Below are positions 33,581 through 48,500 of a stretch of DNA of 64,000 bases, piece after piece (positions within the stretch are counted from its first letter, which is position 1; each line of letters begins with the position of its first letter). The notes below the pieces were generated by a model. The model was not told the DNA's origin. It saw only the letters and a list, made by a program, of their open reading frames with translations, and did no database searches. Origin of the DNA: Pisolithus tinctorius (lineage: Eukaryota; Basidiomycota; Agaricomycetes; Boletales; Pisolithaceae). The DNA lies in the NCBI GenBank assembly GCA_024663395.1, contig JANFAH010000081.1:166785-230784 (forward strand), given 5' to 3'. The position numbers and the translations under genes were made by a program.

Positions 33581-36500
33581 ATGGCTATGGCTTCCGAATC
33601 ATCCGATAAGGTGTTTCACGATCCGCTGACGATCAATCTCCCGAAGCAAACGCGTGCGCTGGTGGCTTTTTTATCAACACAATCGTCGGGTCACAGTTCT
33701 CCCACTGAAGACCCCTTTCTTTCGTCCCTTTCGACCTTGTCTGCTGCCGTAACAACGGCCAGAGAGCTGCTTGGAGTGTTGTCGAGATGTTTAGCCGAAC
33801 CATCGTTGACGAGTGTCGTTGCTCAGTTGTTCAGACCGTTACTCATTGATTTATGTGCGAGGTGGTTGGAGAGAGACTCCGAGGAGGAGGAAGAGAAGAG
33901 ATTTGTAGCGATGTGTTTGTTAATCGAAAATCACGAGGAACTATTCCCGTGAGTTTTCTTTTCCTTCCTTTGCGAGGAAACCGTATTAATGGACATATAT
34001 TTGCAGCGTTTTATCTGCGTTCTTACGGCGACCCCATCTGGATCGTGGGCCGCTTGCTTTCATCGAGAGTGACTTACTCTCGATCCCCGCTTTAAATACC
34101 AGCCGTTTATGGAGGCTACTCCTCGCTTATTATCGCCTTTTACACGCCAATCGCCTTTTGCCGTCAGAATTATCATGGCCGGCGTCTGCATTATCTGCGC
34201 TTTTCGTTTCACCGACTCCTCATCCCGATTCTGCAGTCAGGTATTTGGCTATCCGGTGTTATGCACTGCACACGAGTATGGCGGAAGTGGAAAGGTCGAA
34301 GCTTGAGCGGGAGGTGTTTGGTGAGGAGGTGGAAAAGGGAGAGGGAGAGTTTGGGATGGCGTATGACCCAAGTGGGAGTGGGAAGGAGGTGGTCGTCGAT
34401 GCCCGTGTCATGCCAGTTTTGGAGATGAAGAGAATACATGAAGTCAGGAATGCGATGATGATACCGTCCGACTTTTATGTGACGGAGGAGAGGAATATAT
34501 CCCGGCGCATTTCTGAATCGGATCTGAGGTAAGAACGTTTTTTGCAGATGCTATCGTCAATGGTTTATTTTATTTTATTTATTGCTGTTCAGTCCTTGGG
34601 TTGTCAACGTTCATGGTATACTCATGCTCAAAAATTCACCCACACCAAGCCCCCCATCACATGTCGTCTTCACCCCTTCTGCTGTATCTACGCTGCGGAA
34701 CCTTGCCATGCACGTCTCTCTCCGTTTGCCCACGCTCATCTCCTCAGCCCCATCATCTGGAAAATCCCTGTTCTTAGCCCATCTCGCATCGATGATCTAT
34801 CCAAATGCCAAGGATCAGATCGTCACCGTCCATCTGGCCGATACTTCTCTAGACCCTCGGTCGTTGTTGGGCTCGTACGTCTCATCACCCACCCGACTTG
34901 GCACATTCGAGTGGAAAGACGGCGTCGTCGTACGTGCGATGAAAGAAGGAAAATGGCTCGTTTTCGAGGACATAGATAGAGGGAGTATGGAAGTGCTTGG
35001 ATTGATCAAGCCACTTGCGGAATCAATGGGACCGGGGAAGTGGATTGGGGGACGTGCGCGCATTGAGGTGCCGAATCGGGGAACGGTGTATGCGGCGGAG
35101 GGATTTGCAGTGTTTGCGACGAGATCCGTTTTGTTGGTTAGTGGAAGTGGTGAGGTGACGAAGAAGATGCCGGATCCAACGTTTTATGGCGCGAGCAAGT
35201 TTACGGAGGTTGTGGTCGACGTGCCATCTGTCAAGGAGGTGGGGATGATTGTAAGGGAGAGATTTCCGGGAATTACCCCAATCGCTGGAAGAGCGATCGT
35301 GAGGATGTGGATGGCAATCAAGGGAGCGGGAGCGACCGTGTCGTCCGTGCCAATTGGATTGAGGGAGTTGGAGAAGTTTTGCACGCGGATGCAAGGGTTG
35401 GTGCCTTCCCTGGACACCGCAATGGAGGTGGATGATGAAGCCGACGAAGATGAAGGTGGAGACGAAGAAGGGATCGCGTTGCCCTCAATCTTTCCAAATC
35501 TCGCTGTTCGGGAAGACATGTATTTGGAAGCACGGGATGTATTCTTTGGAGGTGGTGCGTTGACGGGTCCCGCTCGTGCACATCAAGAGCGCGTGGCGTC
35601 AGTTATCGCTGAACATCTTGGATTGGACGATGATAGACGGGCATGGGTTTTGCAGGGCCGTGCGCCGACATTTGAAGTCGAGAAGGACGTTAATGGAGAT
35701 ACAACAGGCGTCCGCGTGGGTAGGGCGCGGCTACCTGCTCGAGCAAAGAAAGCGACAATGCCGATATCATCGCCTGCACGTCCGTTCGCGATGCACAAAC
35801 CTGCGTTGTGTCTTCTTTCCCGTATCGCGACTGCGATATCTTTCTGTGAACCTATGTTATTAACTGGCGAGACCGGGACTGGAAAAACGAGCGCTATCAC
35901 CCATTTGGCGACACTCCTCCGTCGTCCACTTGTTTCCCTCAATTTGTCGCACCAGACCGAGTCCTCCGATTTATTGGGCGGGTTTAAACCCGTCGATGCC
36001 CGTGTTCCTGCTGGGGAGTTGTCTGCGAGGTTCGTGGAGTTGTTCGGGGCTACCTTCAGTAGGAAAAAGAATGCCAAGTTCGAGGAGAGCGTGAGGAAGG
36101 CTGTGCAAGAGGGCAAGTGGAAGAGGGTGGTGGTCTTGTGGAAGGAGGCGATTAGGTTGGCGAGGGAGAGGTTCGAGGGAAAGGTTGCAGAGGGTGTTGA
36201 GAAGTATGTGTTTTTTTTTCTTGGCATACTTTATGCATGGAGTTGACCGCATATTTTTTAGGGAGTCAGGTGTTGGTGAGATGGATGGGCCGAGGAAACG
36301 AAGGAAGGTGGACGATAGAATTTTGCAGACTTCTCAGGCTACTTGGGAGCGGTTCGAGAGGGACGTGGACGAATTCGATATCCAGCACGCGCAGGGGCAG
36401 GGCAAGTTTGCATTTGATTTTGTGGAGGGGCCGCTTGTGAGAGCTCTCCGTGCGGGTGACTGGTGAGTGTCACGCGCGGATTGGATCGATCCAGATGGAT

Positions 36501-39500
36501 GCTGTAGATTCTGACAATTTGATTGCCAGGGTGCTTTTGGACGAAATTAATTTAGCAAGTTCGGAGACGTTGGAGTGCGTCACTGCACTATTGAGTGGGC
36601 CGACGGCGTCCATCACGTTGACCGAAAAAGGGTCATTGGAAGCTATTCCTCGACATCCTGACTTCCGAATATTTGCGTGTATGAATCCAGCGACGGACGT
36701 TGGAAAGAAGGATTTGCCTCCAAATATTCGAGCGCGGTTCACGGAGATCGACGTCCCTCCACCTGACGCAGATCGCGAGACACTCCTTCATATCGTTCAT
36801 CAATACATCGGACATTGTGCTGTGGGGGATAAGGCTGCCATTATGAATGTTGCCGAATTTTATGCAGCTGTGAAGAAGCTCGCCGATGAACGGCAACTCG
36901 CAGATGGATCTGATCGTCGACCGCATTTCAGTATGCGCACACTGGCACGCGCATTGACGTTCGCTGCGGATGTTGCCCCTTCCTATGGATTGCGACGCGC
37001 CCTCTGGGCAGGGTGTTTAATGACGTTTACGATGGTACTCGACGGGCAAAGTGCGAGTGTAGTGACTGGCCTTGCGCACAAACATATCCTTGCTGGATTA
37101 CGAAACCCCAAATCCGTGTTGTCGATGGATCCAGCGCCTCCCCCGTCTCGTCCCATTGACGACTTCGTGAAGTTTGGTCCGTTTTATTTGGAGAGGGGGC
37201 CGCTCCCTGAAGATCCGATGGAGGATTATATCATGACGCCTTCGGTGGAAAAGAAGTTGATCGATCTTGCCAGGATTGTTTTAACGCGACGCTTTCCGGT
37301 ACTTATCGAAGGTCTGACGTCGAGCGGGAAGACGAGCGCTGTGCAATACCTCGCCCGGCGAACTGGGCATCATTTCATCCGGATCAATAATCACGAACAT
37401 ACTGATATCCAAGAATACATCGGGTCCTACGTGTCTGACCCTGTCACCGGCAAACTCGTGTTCAAGGATGGACTCTTGGTTCATGCTTTGCGTCATGGTC
37501 ACTGGATCGTGCTTGACGAACTCAATTTGGCACCTACAGAAGTCCTTGAGGCTTTGAATAGGCTCCTAGATGATAACAGGGAGTTGGTGATTTCTGAGAC
37601 ACACGAGGTCGTGCGGCCTCATCCGCATTTCATGCTATTCGCGACGCAGAATCCGCCGGGGTTGTATGCTGGGCGAAAAGTCTTATCTCGAGCATTCCGC
37701 AATCGATTTCTCGAAGTTCATTTCCAGGACGTTCCGCAAGCCGAGCTCGAAGTTATTCTTTGCCAGCGGTGCCGGATTGCCCCATCCTATGGCCAACGTA
37801 TCGTCAGCGTATTCCGCGAGTTGCAGAAGCGCAGACAAGTAGGGCGGGTTTTCGAGAGCAAGCAAGGGTTTGCGACACTTCGTGATTTGTTCAGGTGGGC
37901 CGGCCGAGATGCGGTTGGGTATCAGGAGTTGGCTGAGAACGGGTATATGCTATTGGCGGAACGAGCAAGACACGAGGAAGACAGGCTTGTCGTAAAGGAA
38001 GTTATCGAATCCGTGATGAAGGTTCGCATTGACGAGTCGACTTTGTATGATCTTCGCCGGTCCAAGGAGTTCGAGGCTTACATTGGGTGTCCGGTTCCAT
38101 CTTCCTCGCAAGTCATCTGGACCTATGCCATGAAGCGCCTCTTTGTGCTTGTCGCGCGTGCTTTACGATTTAATGAGCCGGTGCTGCTTGTCGGGGAGAC
38201 GGGTTCCGGAAAGACCTCTGTTTGCCAACTTTACGCAGAGGTGATGTCCAAGCATTTGCATACTCTCAGCTGTCATCAGAATACGGAAACTGCAGACGTG
38301 ATTGGTGGGCTACGACCGGCGCGAAGTCGTTTCTCCCTGGACTCCCCCACTTTCCAGGACGCTGTTGCAGTGCTTGGCCGTGCAGACATCGTAGAGGTAC
38401 CGTCAGATGTTCAGAGCTTACTCACTAGAGTGGATGAACTACTCAAGGCAGATGTTCAAGATTCACTGCGGGCTTCCTTGCAGGACCTACGAAGTGCTCT
38501 CATGAAGTCTCAAGCCTTGTTCCAGTGGCATGATGGTCCTCTCGTACGAGCGATGCGTCAAGGGGACGTATTCCTCCTTGACGAGATATCCCTGGCGGAT
38601 GATTCGGTGTTGGAGCGGCTCAACAGTGTTTTGGAACCTGAAAGGACTATCGTGCTCGCAGAACGCGGAGGGACGGACGGCGAATACCCTGCTATATGTG
38701 CTGCAGATACGTTCAAACTTCTCGCGACGATGAATCCTGGAGGAGACTACGGCAAGAAAGAGCTGTCACCCGCCCTACGGAATCGATTCACGGAGATCTG
38801 GGTACCGCCTGTAGACAACCCGCAGGATCTTGCTATTATCGTCGACAACTCCTGGAAGCATGAAAAGTTGAAGCCGTTCACCGCATCGCTTCTGGATTTT
38901 TGTCAGTGGCTACGTGCGCGATTGGACGATAAATCTGTCTGTACGCTACGGGATATACTAGTGAGTATGGGATTCCGCTACTTATCTGGGTGTGCTGACA
39001 ATGTTGTTAGGCTTGGGTTGCGTTCTCTAATGCCGTCTTGACCACGCGACCGGAGGATGCCATACATGTGAACGAGATTTTCGTAAGTCTCGCGGCCGCT
39101 CCCTCCTTTATCGATGTTGATTTGGTTTTGGGGAAGCATCATGCGGCGCATATGACATTTTTAGATGGTCTGGGCTCGTTGTCACAAGCCGGAACGTATT
39201 CACCGGAGGCTTTGCAAAGCCTCAGAAATGAAGCTGACCGTAAATTGGATGAGCTCGTGCCCCGCGTGCCGAGTTCGCCCTTTGTTTATGATCCTTCGCT
39301 GTATGTGCAACTTGGCCTGTTTGCAGTCCCCAGAGGTCCGGAAGCTGTCAGTATACATGGTTTCAATCTCGACGCGCCTACTACCCGGGAGAACGTCATG
39401 CGCGTTGCGAGGGCATGTCAACTCGAAAAGCCAATTCTACTAGAGGGAAGCCCTGGCGTCGGGAAAACATCTCTTGTCACGGCGCTCGCAAAGCTCAGCG

Positions 39501-42500
39501 GATATCGGTTGTGCCGCATCAACCTCTCTGATCAGACAGATTTGATCGATCTGTTCGGTTCTGACCTTCCTGTGGAGAATGGTGCGCCCGGGGAGTTCGC
39601 ATGGAAAGATGCCGAGTTTCTGAGGGCAATGCAAGAGGGTCATTGGGTCCTTCTAGATGAAATGAATTTGGCCCCTCAAACCGTTCTGGAAGGCTTGAAT
39701 GCTATTCTCGATCATAGAGGTACCGTCTTCGTTCCTGAACTTGGCCGAACTTTCGTCCGTCATCCTTTCTTCCGCGTATTCGCTGCTCAAAACCCACTTC
39801 ACCAAGGCGGTGGACGGAAAGGATTGCCGAAGTCTTTTCTCGACCGTTTCACAAAGGTTTACGTTGAAGAACTCACCGCAGAGGACCTGCTCATCATTTG
39901 TCGGGAACAATTCCGAGGTTTTGATGATCAACTTCTGCAGGGTATGATAACCTTCAATACGCTCCTCAATCGTGCAGTTGTCCAACAACGCCTGTTCGGT
40001 CGCGAAGGAGGCCCGTGGGAGTTTAACCTCCGTGACATCATGCGCTGGGGTGAACTCCTCCGCGCGTCCGGCATCTCCGATCATCCTCGGCACTTCCTTC
40101 GGACCGTCTACCTTTCCAGGTTCAGGGACCTCGAGGATCGAAGAAAAGCGCGAGCGATATTCAATCAGATCTTTTCGACAGCCACCCCGGAACTGCTGGA
40201 CACATATATGACCCCTCCAATTATTTCCTCCTCACATGTTCAAATCGGACATTTCAGTGCTCCACGAGGCAATGTTGTTCTGCCATTCCATCCAACTGAC
40301 ATTTTGCAGGCGCACTCCACAGCCCTTGAGACTATTTGGGCGTGCCTTGCGAGATCGTGGCCTGTGATCGTTACTGGACAACGTGACAGCGGTAAGACCA
40401 GCCTTATTCGAACCTTAGCTGATCTATCAGGGAATCATCTCGATGAAGTTGGCGTAACAAGCGCTACCGATACCTCGGATATCTTGGGCGGTTTTGAACA
40501 AGTTGATCTGTCTGCTCGAATGGCATCTGTTACGACGCAGGTCTTGGAATTAACGGAGGACATCATGCGCTCGGTCCCTGGCGTCAAGCATCGGTATCCA
40601 GGACAAGCAACTTTACGAAGCGAGATGTCTTCTCCTCTCAGGACCTGGATAACCGTCTTGCAGGCAGCTTCCCAGCTTCTAACCGAACTATCGATGGTAG
40701 ATTCCAACGACCTTGACTTCAAGCCGCGTTGGCAGCATCTACATTTAGCTGTTCTCGAGCTTTCACAATTGGAAGTCTCTACTGGCCGTTTCGAGTGGGT
40801 AGATGGACCGTTGATCCAAGCAATGAAGAAAGGCCACTGGCTGGTTCTGGATGCAGCTAATACTTGCAATCCTTCTGTCCTCGATCGATTGAATTCCTTG
40901 TGCGAACCGAATGGCGTTCTTGTGCTCAGCGAGAGAGGTTTATCACGCGGCGAAGTTGAAATCTTGAAACCTCACCCAAATTTCCGGCTATTTATGACTG
41001 TCGATCCTCAATATGGAGAATTGTCGAGAGCTATGCGCAACCGCGGCCTTGAGGTCTCGCTAGTAACCCCCTTTACCGCGGAGGATCAAAGTCGGGTCTC
41101 GACCTACTACCGACTTCCCGATGGCGTGGCATCGTCACACGTAGATTTTGAAGGGAGACGAAGAGGCGTTCTCCTCGCTCAGGGTGATAATATCTCCACC
41201 GTCATCGCGTCTGTTAACATGTCCAACGATACTGTATCCTCGACATTGGCGACACTTGCACCGATCATAACTGCGAACGATAAATTGCCCTTGTCCGCCA
41301 TCGTCCCGTTCGCCATGAGGGCGTTCCCTCGCTCAGTGCTACCTCTCTTGCGTCACGTTCTCCATACGATGTCCCCCGTTAGCACCATCTCATCGATATT
41401 CGAAGGCCGTTTCCTATCAGATACTGCCCGCCGCGCTAACTCGGGTATGGACGGAGCCTATTACAGGTATCTCTCAACAGTTGTTGGATGTACTGGTTAG
41501 TCTTCGCATGTTACGCGGGCGTACCCCCGCATCCGATCACTATGTACTCAATAGGCTTATAAAACGTAGCCATTGGATGATTTCATGGTCTGCCCGCCAT
41601 GTTCTCGATGCACGGATCATCAGCAAGCTCACATCCTGAGACTTCAAATTCTGGATTTTTTTGCAGCTTTGGTTATAGACAAATTTGAAAGAGGCGAGCA
41701 GATTGCGCTTCCCAGCTCTAGACTCCCGATAGTAGTGACAGAAAGCATTCGGACTATTCTTGTCGAGGTTCAGACTGCTAGCAAGAGCTTGTTCGATAGC
41801 TTCATTTGTGGTACAGGCGGCTTCCAGATTGTGAGTGTCCTGGGCTGGCCCCATACTGCATTACTCACTACCTCAAAGGAGGACTTCAGTATTTCCGTGA
41901 AGCTTCTCGGGCTCTCGCGGCGGCTACGTCGCGTGCTGACAGAGGATGTTTTCGATTACTCCACTGCTCAAGTTCTGGCGAAGTCTATCTCCACAGCTTT
42001 GGAAAACCATTCTCACATCTATGACCGTGTCGCATCCGCCTCCACGGCTTTTGATTCAGCTGTGTCGTCGTCGTCTGGCCTCGGATTAATAGCTATTTGG
42101 TCACGATTGCGCAACGACAGGATGATAGAACTTGGCCCACTTGCGATTCGGCAGCTGGAATACGACTTGCAGGTACGGGGGTACGACGGGCTGAAGAGTA
42201 AGTGAGCTCCAGTTGTCGAATTGGCTACGCTTTTTAACGTTCCCGAAGCATCCCTTCGCGAGCGTTTTCAAACACTTGCGCTCGCAACACTTCCAAGCAG
42301 TCTCATTCACGGTTATGAAGATACGAATGTATCCAACCAGATAAAAACTGTGTGTCCGCTTGAATAGGAGAGCCAATTCTCAATGATTGACTCGCCTGCT
42401 ACGTAGTACCTGTTCGATAGCATTCAAAACGCAGAAGCAAGTCCTGAGTTGGCTGTCAGCGACCCTGTGTCTCTCCTGGTAGAATTGCAGGCTATTTGCG

Positions 42501-45500
42501 AAATGCGAGGGCGGGACGCGAGGTAGGCTGTAGATTCTGGGTCATTAGTAAAACGCTAATTATCACCTGGTCAGGTCTCCTCGGTGTCATTTGCAAGACT
42601 CATACGGGTAGCCCTTGAGAATCATAACGACCTTCGGCGATTTGTTCCATATCAACATGTAATCTGGACGCTAGAAAATGCCGTTGAAAGTGAGCTTTTT
42701 GTTCTTGCACGCCGGGTGGTACACAGTTGTAAGCGCATCTTTCAGTACCTGACAACGTTGCGGCCACGCTGCTTACGCTGTGGTTCGAATCACTATGGAA
42801 TCATGGGCCAATCCTAACGCCAAACAGCAAACAGCATCAGGACAGGCTGGAGGGCCCGAGTATCATTTTCCGTCCTACATTACTTTTCTTCACCTTACAG
42901 AAGTGGTTCGTATATTTACTTCCAACGCTGTGTAACCGTCCGCAGTACACTCACCCTTGACGTTTCTCAGCCAAACGACAGGAGTGTCGCTTTCGTCCCC
43001 TCGAACAGCATGAACTATCCGTCCAGCAGCACTTACAATTGATTGGCCAACAATGCTACACGCGCCGCTCCCGTTTCCAGCAGCTGACAGCAGCTTTCAA
43101 CCAAAGTATGGCCATGGTAAGCTATTTGTATAGTGCACTTGCAAGGTCTAACGTGAGCTGAACAGCTGGCTTTGTCGTTTTCGAGTTTCTTCGATGATCA
43201 CACACTAGAGCTCCTACGCCACAGCGAGGGTGGGTTTAGTCTGGATGACACAAAAGCTTTACTCTCGACTTTAGACAACGCACCGTTCAAGCCGTTACGG
43301 GAGGCCATACGGCATCTGGCCCCCATATTGACAACCGAAGTGGCCGAGGCGCCACTTACAGCGGCTATCGCACACCTTGGTCGATGCTGGGTTGCGCAGA
43401 GTCGGGTCATCCTCGATTTGATCGTCCCTGACGTTCCACTGGACCCAGCTGCGATACTGCGTCGTTCTGCGGAGTTTTTACAAGAAGAGGTGCAAGCTTT
43501 GACTGATCAGAGCGCCTTGCATAGCCATCTGGAGCGCCGAACAGCTGGGAACCAGACAAACTTTGTTATATCATATCTCGCAGCTCGCGCCCAAGAGTGC
43601 ACAACTTTACTGCAGTCGCAAACAGGAATCCCGGACAGAAACAACGTATCGAGTCTGAACTTTTTCTGGACGGAGGTTTCTCAATTTATGAAACAGGTCA
43701 TCCAGTATCCTAGGATTGACGATTTACTCGTGTCATTGGAGTCCAACAGCGCATCTTCCTCCAGCCGCGAAGATGTGGTTCAGGAATCGATCTCAAAATT
43801 CGTGCATCGCCTGATCAGCCTCTACCCTGAATACAATGATATCGTGGAAATCATTCGTCTTGCACTTGCACAGCTCAGACTTGGCCTTCGCCTCGTGCGC
43901 CATGCGTATAGCGATGCTGGTACTCACGTTGACAACGATTCCTATGTGGCTTCCTTGGTCGCTTCCCACCTATTCGCAGTGTATCAACTTTGTTGCAGGT
44001 ACCAATTGCAGCTGGAAACGGCGTAACCACATCCGAACGCCTCTTGATTGTTGTGGCAGCAGCAACCGACTACAGGCGATCAGGCGGCCTAGTTCCACCA
44101 GCCAGGGTCGTTTTTACGACATATGAGCAGGCGTTTCATTTGTGGAACATCGACCGCGCCCGCGACGAGAAGAGGGAACAGGACCTTGGGTCATTGTATC
44201 GCGGAGGCACATTATCACACACCGCCGATGAGGAAGGAGAAATGGAAAGGGAGTTTTTGGAGCTGTTCCCAACCTTCGAAGATGGCCTGGTGGACGCGAG
44301 CAGTTCTGTCAGCGGCGCAAAAGGCGTTCCCCATCACCTCAGTGCGGAGCATCGTTGCCAATTACTGGCGCTTCATCTTCAACTTATGGATATTGATGAT
44401 GCGCTTCCGTATGACTTCGCGAAAACTCGACATAATGCTTTACGGTCCTACCTTGAGACCAATATCATGTCGTCTCCGGATTCGTTAGACCGGGATACGT
44501 TGCACTTACAAGTCAGCCTCCTCCAGGAACACTGGTCGCTCATCCGTGACTCCTGTCCTACGAGAATGAGGACAAGCAATTTCTACGTGGACCCCAATGT
44601 CTCCGAGGCCAGGAAAGCATTAAAGGTAGTGAGGTCGTTGCGTTCTCGCATCGTTACCGTTCTCCGAGAGTGGCCAGATCAAATGGTCCTCCAGCACCTC
44701 CTGACCCGTTGCGACGTCGTCCTGGCTCTCGATCTTAACAGTCCTGTTGCCAAATTGCTATCTGCGCTTGAGAACCTCCTGCTGCAGACCGAGGACTGGG
44801 AGATGTACGCGCACCGCGAAAATAGTCTCAGGGACGATCGACAGGCAATCACCGATCTCATCGTTGAGTGGAGGCGGCTGGAGCTGTCATCCTGGAAAGG
44901 TCTTCTGGATTCGCAGAGTCAACTGTTTGTTGACGCAGTAGCGGAATACTGGTTCCATCTATACGAGCTCCTCATTCGTGGGCCACTGAATGCTGCTGGG
45001 GCGGACTCGGACAATTCGTCTAAGTACCTCCAACAGGTGCCCTATCTCCTTGACGACTTTATGCGAACCAGTTCCCTGGGACAATTCCATGCTAGGCTCA
45101 ACTTCTGAAGAGCTTCGAGATTCTTATTGGTCACATGTTGGAAGACTCTGCGATTCAGTCAACGGTTCTCAGTTCCGTGATGCGCATTGTCCACTTCTCA
45201 TGGCGATTCTTCCATCTTTATTCGCCGCAGCTCTTGCAGTCCCTTGGGGATCAGCGTCGCTCATTGGAGAAGGAAGTTGACGCGCTCATCAAACTCGCTA
45301 GTTGGAGAGACGTCAACGTACAAGCCCTGAAGCAGAGTGCGCGCAAGACGCATCACCAGTTGTACAAGATCATCCGCAAATTCCGTGATACTCTGCGGCA
45401 GCCCGTCGCAGAGAAACCTCTCTTCGCTTTTTACTGAGTCTACGGAAAGTACTTGTCAACCTGAACCGCCCACGCGCCGTGGAATTCATGGGCACCCGTC

Positions 45501-48500
45501 TCCCCGTCCGTACCTACCAAGGACCACGATGTCCGCTCCTCCATCGTCGGCACATCTGGAAACCTTGGAAAAACACTCGAGAAGTTCCATTCGTACATCG
45601 ACGGACGCATTCGCCAATTCTTGGTCCAGCAAACAGCCCATGATATCGAACAGTTATCCATCAGCATCATACAGAGAGTCAAAGATCTCGCCAGTCAGAC
45701 TGTTCCCGAAGGCTTGAGCAAAGAAAAACGCGAGAAATACAGGAAGGGTTTATTGACACGCAAGAGAAAGGCGTGGAGCGACCTGCTGAAGGAGCTCAAA
45801 CGTGGTGGTTTGGCTTATCACATCAAACCAGAGACTGCCAGCCAGCTAGGAGACGAGTCGTGGATCCGAGGTCAACCACCAATGCCCTCCAGCAATACAA
45901 TCGCTACGGAGAGGGGTGAAATCTACTTCGATCGTTTGCGTGGATGTCTTCCTGTCCTGCGACAGGCAATTCTCAATCATCATCCCGATGTAAACACTCG
46001 GGACCTGAGTCGTGGGATATCCTTAACTGAATCAGGGTATTCTTTGGCTCTAGAAACCAGGTCAACGTATGTCTTATGCTCCTCCGCACAGCTCTGTGGA
46101 CCTGACTGTATGACACAGACTCGCCCATACATTGTCAAACTTCACTACATTCCAGCACCAGATAAGTCGTTTACAGGCTATCGCTGATGCTCCGACCCTT
46201 GCGCGCATCGAATCCTTTGATAAGGTTGAGTCACTTCGAATTGCCCTTAGCATTTCCACTCGCGCACTGGAGGAGCTTGCTGACGCCATTCGCGTGTTCG
46301 GTCAAGCACAAGATGCTGATGTTGCAACTTTGCTTCACGATTGTCAGGCCCTTTGCTTATCATCTTGCACGTCAAGAGATCGCATGGCCCATATTTTGGA
46401 GCATAGTCGATACGCCATGGGAGAGATGTTGCTAGGAGGTGAGTTTTATTACATACGCACGCGAGTGTGAATCGAGCTGACCTTCCTTAATAGAGGAGTA
46501 TGCCACCGTCGTCGAGGCATCTCACTTGCTTGAGGCCCTCCCCACTCGTCTCAACGAGATGATGAATTCATTCCCTCACCTTGCGCATGTTCTGGTGCCC
46601 ACCGCTCAGTGGATCCGTGACCAAGGAACATTCTCTTTCCCCGTAATAAGCTCTCCTCACTTCGATCCTACCCCAGATGTAGACACGGTCATCAACACCG
46701 TACTCGTTGCAGTTCAAAATATGCTCAAAAGGCTCTCGGGATTATCTGATCCAACAGCTACCGTTTCGAGTCCGGACGAGCCCGTAGATAACTATATCCG
46801 TAGTGGGCCTCGTGCAACCTCCCTCTTTACCTCGCTTCTGGACCTCTCTAGTATCACCCAGCGGATATCCGATATCTCTACGGGCTTCCTCTCGCTACCA
46901 CATGAGTCCCTTCAAGCCGCATTGAGACGGACACTCCCATTCTTACACTACTTCGTTGACTTTTCAGGCGAACTTCTTGAGAGCCTGGCGAGATGGACTG
47001 CAGAACTTTTCAAACTCGACTACGTCATATGTTCAGTGGTGTACACTTTGGCCACGCGCGGATTTTGCATTCCACCTGAAACGAGGAAGGAGATGAGACC
47101 GCCGGGAGCGAGGAAGGGAAGGAGCTGGAAGGTACCTGGTATCGGGGAAGGAGCAGGCATTGAAAATGTGAGCAAGGAGATTGCGGACGAAAGCCAAGTT
47201 GAGGGACTGCAAGGGGAAGAGAACGATATGGAGAGAGGAGAAGGGAAAGGGAAGGATGACGAAAATACGATTGAGATGAGCGAAACCTTTGAAGGGGAGA
47301 TGGAAGATGTAGAGGAGAAGAAGATGGAGACGGAGAAGAAGAGTCTCCCGAGGATGAGGAGGCCCAGACGAGCAACTCGGCAAGCTAGACCGTGCGGATC
47401 CTAATAAGGTAGACGAGAAGCTGTGGGGAGATGAACCTGGAGAAGATGAGGAGGACCAGCAGGAGGATGAGTTGCACCAGGATTGTTCTGGACAGGCCAG
47501 TGACGAGCCTAACGTCGTCGCGAAACAGAGGGAAGACGCGAACGGGAACAAGCAAAAAGAAGAAGCCATCAAAGAGGAGACAAAACAGGCGGGTGATGAA
47601 GGTGAGGGTGAGGAAGAGGAGGAGGTGGGGTGCGCAGGAAGAAGAGCGTGGATCTCCCCAGTGCAGCCGGTGCCCCGATGGACGAACATATTCCTGATGC
47701 CCACACATTGGAGCTTCCCGACGACATGAATCTCGACGATGACAAAGAGGGCGGTGGTGATTTTGATATGGACGAAGACCACGCAGAGGTCGAAGAAAAA
47801 CAGATGGACGAGGACACGGGACAGCCAGACACTAACCCAACTCATGACACACCTACAGGTGATGATGAGACGCATTCGAGTGCCGAACCGCCTCATGCAA
47901 TTGAGGAACTAGTAAACGAAATGGATGCCGATGAGGGTGATGAAAAGCAAGAAGAAAACGCAATCGCCGAGCCTGATTTAATACATGGTGACGGAGATGC
48001 AGGGATGACGGATTGTCCTGCCCAATTGAAAGACAGCACTACGAATCCTCGAAAGGAGACCGCGTCCTCACAGTCGCAAGAAGATATCGCTGGTCAGGAA
48101 GCCGCAGCTGAAACTACGCAGAGGTACGCGATGCATGGCAATTGAAACCAAATTGTCATTGACTTTGTCTAGGTCTTCCGATGCACACGCCTCGCAATCA
48201 GAACCCCAGCCTTCAAGTGATCCTGCACCGACTCAAGTCACTCCCGAAGCAGGTTCCGGATCCGACGATAATCAACCGGGCCCTGCCTACGCACAGCGCG
48301 CACCTACTTCTCCACAAGGGCCGGACCCCCTCCGCAAACTCGGGGATGCCCTTAGAGAAATACAGCAACGCTTTGACGAGATCTTCAGTGCTCATGAGCA
48401 AAGCTATCCTCAGGAACATGCTCCAAAGTCAGACGATGCTGAACAAGTGATGTACGAGCACGACGAAAACGAAGACGGCATGCAGGCACTCGGGCGTTCA

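Noticed and set aside
41467..42745. Several apparent frameshifts in MDN1, suggesting a decayed gene
   Set aside because: Each can be explained by an ordinary 40-90 nt intron (one GC-AG) once matching phases are tried, for example GTGAGC at 42690 to TTTCAG at 42745. The protein-like text was intronic.
42781..42792. GGTTCGAATC-like string resembling a tRNA B box
   Set aside because: It lies inside an MDN1 coding exon and no A box or cloverleaf was seen around it.
45038..45108. Frame break near 45.1 kb in MDN1
   Set aside because: An intron from GTGCCC (45038) to CTAG (45095) restores the frame in phase 0.
46990..47900. Long minus-strand Ser/Leu/Phe-rich ORFs
   Set aside because: They are the reverse of the Glu/Asp/Lys-rich region of MDN1, which creates long antisense frames.
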